DNA from: CAZUVM01 sp964623885
Lineage (GTDB): Bacteria; Verrucomicrobiota; Verrucomicrobiia; Limisphaerales; UBA8199
DNA: 34,204 nucleotides
Direction: 5' to 3'
Assembly: GCA_964623885.1 (NCBI GenBank)
Contig: CAZUVM010000174.1
Span: 1-34,204, forward strand
Shown piece after piece: positions 31,853 through 34,204 of this stretch. The translations under genes and the position numbers were made by a program. The stretch's first letter is position 1, and each line of letters opens with the position of its first letter. The notes under the pieces were generated by a model. The model worked only from the letters and a program-made list of their open reading frames with translations. It was not told where the DNA came from and made no database searches.

Positions 31853-33235
31853 CTACGCGGCAACTGCTGCAGCTTGCTGGGGTTGCTGGTCCTGCTTCAA
31901 AGGCGGGCGGAAAAACAACGCCAGTGCGATTGCGGCCACCAGGGCGGCTCCCAAGGGCACGAGGAACAAACTGCGAAAATCCGTAACGCCATCGTGGGTG
32001 AAAACTGATTGCATCAGGTAAGGACAGACCGAATTGGCAACCAGTGAGCCGATTCCGAGAATCATCACATTGAATAATCCCTGTGCGCTGGATCGAACAT
32101 CTTTGGGGAAATATTCGTCCGCAAAAATGTAAACGGTAGCGAAGAAGAACGCGTAACAGATTCCATGCAGCAATTGAACAATTACAACTGGAACTACGGC
32201 GGGGAAGAAAGCGTATACGGCAAACCGCGCTGTGTGGCCAAGAATGCCAATCACCATTGTCAACCGCCAGCCTAAGCGCTTTAGCGTCGCACCGAGAATG
32301 ATCATGGTCAGCATTTCTGAGATCTGCCCCAGACTCATTACGGGCATGATCCAGTTGCCTTTGATCCCGACACCATGGGCTGCCGGCGCCGCACCGAGGA
32401 ATGTGCCGGTCCAATTGAAGTAGCTGTATAACACAAACGCATCCACAAAAGTCACCAGCCAAAGAACCAGCACGAATGGTTGCTTCAGGAGTTTCACAGC
32501 TTCCAGCCAGGCAAAGCGGTCGGCGCCCTGTTCCACTTTCTTCGGCGGAGTATGCGGCAGCGTCAGGCTGTACGCAGCCAGCACGAGAGAACAAATGCCG
32601 GCGACGATATAGGTCCATCGTGTCGCTTGCTGCAGAGCTTCGCCGGTCAGTCCTGACCCCAATACGGTGCCCAACCAGTTAATCACGCCCTGGGGATTGG
32701 CTTCGTGGACTTTGCCCCAATCCACGAGAATAAAGGTGAACGGCCAGGCCGCGAGAATCCACCCGATCGTGCCACCTACTCGAATCAATCCGAATTCTTT
32801 CTGCGGGTCTTTGATATTGGCGAAGGCAATTGAGTTCGCGATGGAGATGGTCGGGACATACAGCAAGCAGTGAATGAGCATCAGTCCAAAGAACGGCCAG
32901 AACGAATGCGTAAAAGCCAAAAGCAGAATGGCTACGCCGCCGACCAGGTGACTAAAAGCGAGGAATTTCTCGGCTGAAAAATTCCGATCAGCGTATTGAT
33001 TGCTGAAGAACATGCCGACGATGGCGGCGACAGGAAAAGTGCTGAGAATCCAACTTTGTTGCGAAAACAGGAACCACACTTTGTGAGGTATGAACTGCGC
33101 GAGCTCCTGGGGAGGTTTGGCATCCGAAAAACCGAGGCTGGGCAAGTAGCTGTAGATCAATGGCAACCAACAGCCCCACACGAAGAATTCCAAGACCATC
33201 ATGACAAACAGCCGGAAGCGGATGGAGCTATTCAT
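31853..33235 (-). CDS. NupG/XapB-type nucleoside:H+ symporter (MFS)
   Basis: 460 residues and about twelve membrane helices. N-terminal RLFVMMVLEFFVWGCWLPLIYSYL and, in the sixth-to-seventh helix region, FVDAFVLYSYFNWTGTFLG are typical of the nucleoside symporter branch (Nuc_H_symport) of the MFS, as are VGGTIGWILAAW, MPVMSLGQISEM and HGICYAFFFATVYIFADEYFP in the C-terminal half. It imports nucleosides with protons through the inner membrane. C-terminus has a Gln/Pro/Ala-rich tail (DQQPQQAAAVAA). Single gene, divergent from maf with 219 bp between the starts. Confidence 0.88.
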   Translation of the reverse strand: MNSSIRFRLFVMMVLEFFVWGCWLPLIYSYLPSLGFSDAKPPQELAQFIPHKVWFLFSQQSWILSTFPVAAIVGMFFSNQYADRNFSAEKFLAFSHLVGGVAILLLAFTHSFWPFFGLMLIHCLLYVPTISIANSIAFANIKDPQKEFGLIRVGGTIGWILAAWPFTFILVDWGKVHEANPQGVINWLGTVLGSGLTGEALQQATRWTYIVAGICSLVLAAYSLTLPHTPPKKVEQGADRFAWLEAVKLLKQPFVLVLWLVTFVDAFVLYSYFNWTGTFLGAAPAAHGVGIKGNWIMPVMSLGQISEMLTMIILGATLKRLGWRLTMVIGILGHTARFAVYAFFPAVVPVVIVQLLHGICYAFFFATVYIFADEYFPKDVRSSAQGLFNVMILGIGSLVANSVCPYLMQSVFTHDGVTDFRSLFLVPLGAALVAAIALALFFRPPLKQDQQPQQAAAVAA

Positions 33236-33299
33236 AAGCTATGCCGGCCAGACTAGGTAAGCGGCCACCGCTGTGCAAGCACGACTGGTCTTAACGATG

Positions 33300-33330
33300 G
33301 ATTTGTGCCGGCGTCTCGTCGGCACAAATC
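33300..33330. repeat. Perfect 11-bp hairpin in the nupG-maf gap
   Basis: GATTTGTGCCG (33300-33310) and CGGCACAAATC (33320-33330) pair perfectly round a nine-base loop. No T-run follows. The core GCCGGCGTCTCGTCGGC resembles repeat words common in related genomes. It lies in the divergent promoter region and could also serve as an operator, which cannot be told from one copy. Confidence 0.7.
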
Positions 33331-33454
33331 GGGGCGAAACTCCTCTCCAACTCTCAGCCGGGGCGGCTGCGCTACCTTTATTGCCCATCAGTTTAATCAC
33401 ACCCGTTCGTTACGACACGTGGACGAACGGGGGATTATCGTGTATTATAATAAA

Positions 33455-34063
33455 ATGTCGGGGTCAGCGCTTAAAAAGGGTTTGCCGGTGGTCATTTTGG
33501 CTTCGGCGTCGCCACGGCGGGCGGAGCTATTGCGGCAATTGGGGGTAGACTTCAAAGTGGTACCGAGCGACATCGCGGAGATCCACCACGACCAACTCAC
33601 CGCGTGGGAGGTCTGCCAGATTAATGCGTACCGGAAGGCCCGCGCCGTGGCCAAGCGTTATCCTGACGCGCTGGTGATGGCTGCCGACACGCTGGTTTAC
33701 TCGGACGACGGCCTTTACGGCAAGCCCGCGACCTTGGAGGAAGCTTACCTGATGCTGGAGAAACTGCAGGGCCGAACGCATCGAGTAGTCACCGCGATTT
33801 GTCTGCTGCATCTGCGCGAACATCGGCAACGCATTTTCGCCGAGAGCACCGCCGTTACGTTCCGTCCTTTGGACGCCGTGAAGATCAGGCGCTATCTGAC
33901 GCGAGTCAATCCGCTTGATAAGGCCGGCGCCTATGCCATTCAGGAAGAGGGCGATTCGATTATCGAAGAGATTTCAGGTTCTTATACGAACGTTGTCGGT
34001 CTGCCGGTTGAAAGACTGACGGTCGAGCTGCAGGCGTGGTCGGGCGCCACACGCGAGTTCTAA
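33455..34063 (+). CDS. maf: Maf-family nucleoside triphosphate pyrophosphatase
   Basis: 202 residues from ATG 33455. Maf proteins hydrolyse dTTP/UTP or modified nucleotides to monophosphates and pyrophosphate, a house-cleaning task. Motifs: ILASASPRRAELLRQLG at the N-terminus, AADTLVYSDDGLYGKP (catalytic Asp), LQGRTHRVVTAICL and the C-terminal EEISGSYTNVVGLP. The ATG follows a perfect TATAAT at 33446-33451 by three bases. If that were a real -10, transcription would start at or after the ATG, so either it is not used or translation starts later (e.g. TTG 33482). An upstream extension to 33305 is repeat DNA. Confidence 0.9.
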   Translation: MSGSALKKGLPVVILASASPRRAELLRQLGVDFKVVPSDIAEIHHDQLTAWEVCQINAYRKARAVAKRYPDALVMAADTLVYSDDGLYGKPATLEEAYLMLEKLQGRTHRVVTAICLLHLREHRQRIFAESTAVTFRPLDAVKIRRYLTRVNPLDKAGAYAIQEEGDSIIEEISGSYTNVVGLPVERLTVELQAWSGATREF

Positions 34064-34080
34064 ATTCTCCAACGGAAACT

Positions 34081-34188
34081 CCCCTCACCCTTACCCTCTC
34101 CCCGAGCCGGAACGATTCAGTTGGAAGCCGTTTTTTCATTAGTCCCACGTTTTCAAGCTGCGGAAAACTCAACTGCAATGCAGTTGAG
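34081..34188. repeat. Repeat cluster after maf
   Basis: CCCCTCACCCTTACCCTCTC at 34081-34100 is another half-copy of the interspersed repeat; it is followed by GAACGATTCAGT (34110-34121) and by a palindrome CTCAACTGCA-A-TGCAGTTGAG at 34168-34188. No gene is seen from 34064 to the end of the window. Confidence 0.7.
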
Positions 34189-34204
34189 CGGTGGCAGCAT
34201 ACTT

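Noticed and set aside
33446..33451. Perfect TATAAT as the maf promoter -10
   Set aside because: It is 3 bp before the ATG, so the transcript would begin within the gene, and no TTGACA-like box stands 17 bp upstream.

Overview
The window looks like a chromosomal stretch of a Gram-negative bacterium of the Verrucomicrobiota, probably near the Pedosphaera/Limisphaerales group. This is inferred from gene content (squalene-hopene cyclase, GldFG-type ABC locus with a DUF4340 partner, several lipoproteins with lipoboxes, many weak Shine-Dalgarno sites) and from the many short palindromic and 'CCACAGATGAACACAG'-type intergenic repeats; no marker gene proves it. I found no convincing tRNA, rRNA or CRISPR array.

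Layout. 1-4298 (minus) is a close-packed run: panB, moaC, mog, a PilT/GspE-type ATPase, a small SLBB-like lipoprotein and an alpha-oxoamine synthase (BioF/KBL type) cut by the window edge. 4516-7729 (plus): hisG (long form), a 33-residue bS22/COX24-type ribosomal protein missed by length cut-offs, a large TPR lipoprotein and a DUF2203 protein. 7736-14411: a lipoprotein with a possible papain-like fold, then an aryl-polyene-like export/biosynthesis group: a plus-strand AMP-forming acyl/aryl ligase converging on a minus-strand operon of lipoprotein, MMPL/RND exporter, LolA-like carrier and FabZ-like dehydratase. The convergent gap holds a strongly folded ~150-nt cloverleaf-like element. 14956-19916 (plus): ABC-2 ATPase, permease, GldG-like protein and DUF4340 protein, the last two overlapping by one base. 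20096-20929: a secreted two-repeat protein of unknown function. 21091-23121 (minus): hisS and an HU/IHF-type protein with a recognisable promoter. 23483-25075: an intact IS110-family element whose long upstream non-coding end may encode a bridge RNA. 25234-28433 (minus): shc then pyrD. 28764-31841 (plus): dapF, dapA, dapB, folK. 31853-33235 (minus): a NupG-type nucleoside transporter. 33455-34063 (plus): maf.

The accessory interest is in (i) the IS110 element, apparently inserted in a family of interspersed repeats containing CCATGAACC; (ii) that same repeat family read through in frame inside the MMPL exporter; (iii) the cloverleaf-like element at 9908-10057; (iv) a short motif, GAACGATTCAGT, that abuts four unrelated repeat elements; and (v) the reduced aryl-polyene-like gene set without ketosynthase or ACP. 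Most other genes are housekeeping genes of amino acid, cofactor, pyrimidine and cell-wall precursor synthesis.
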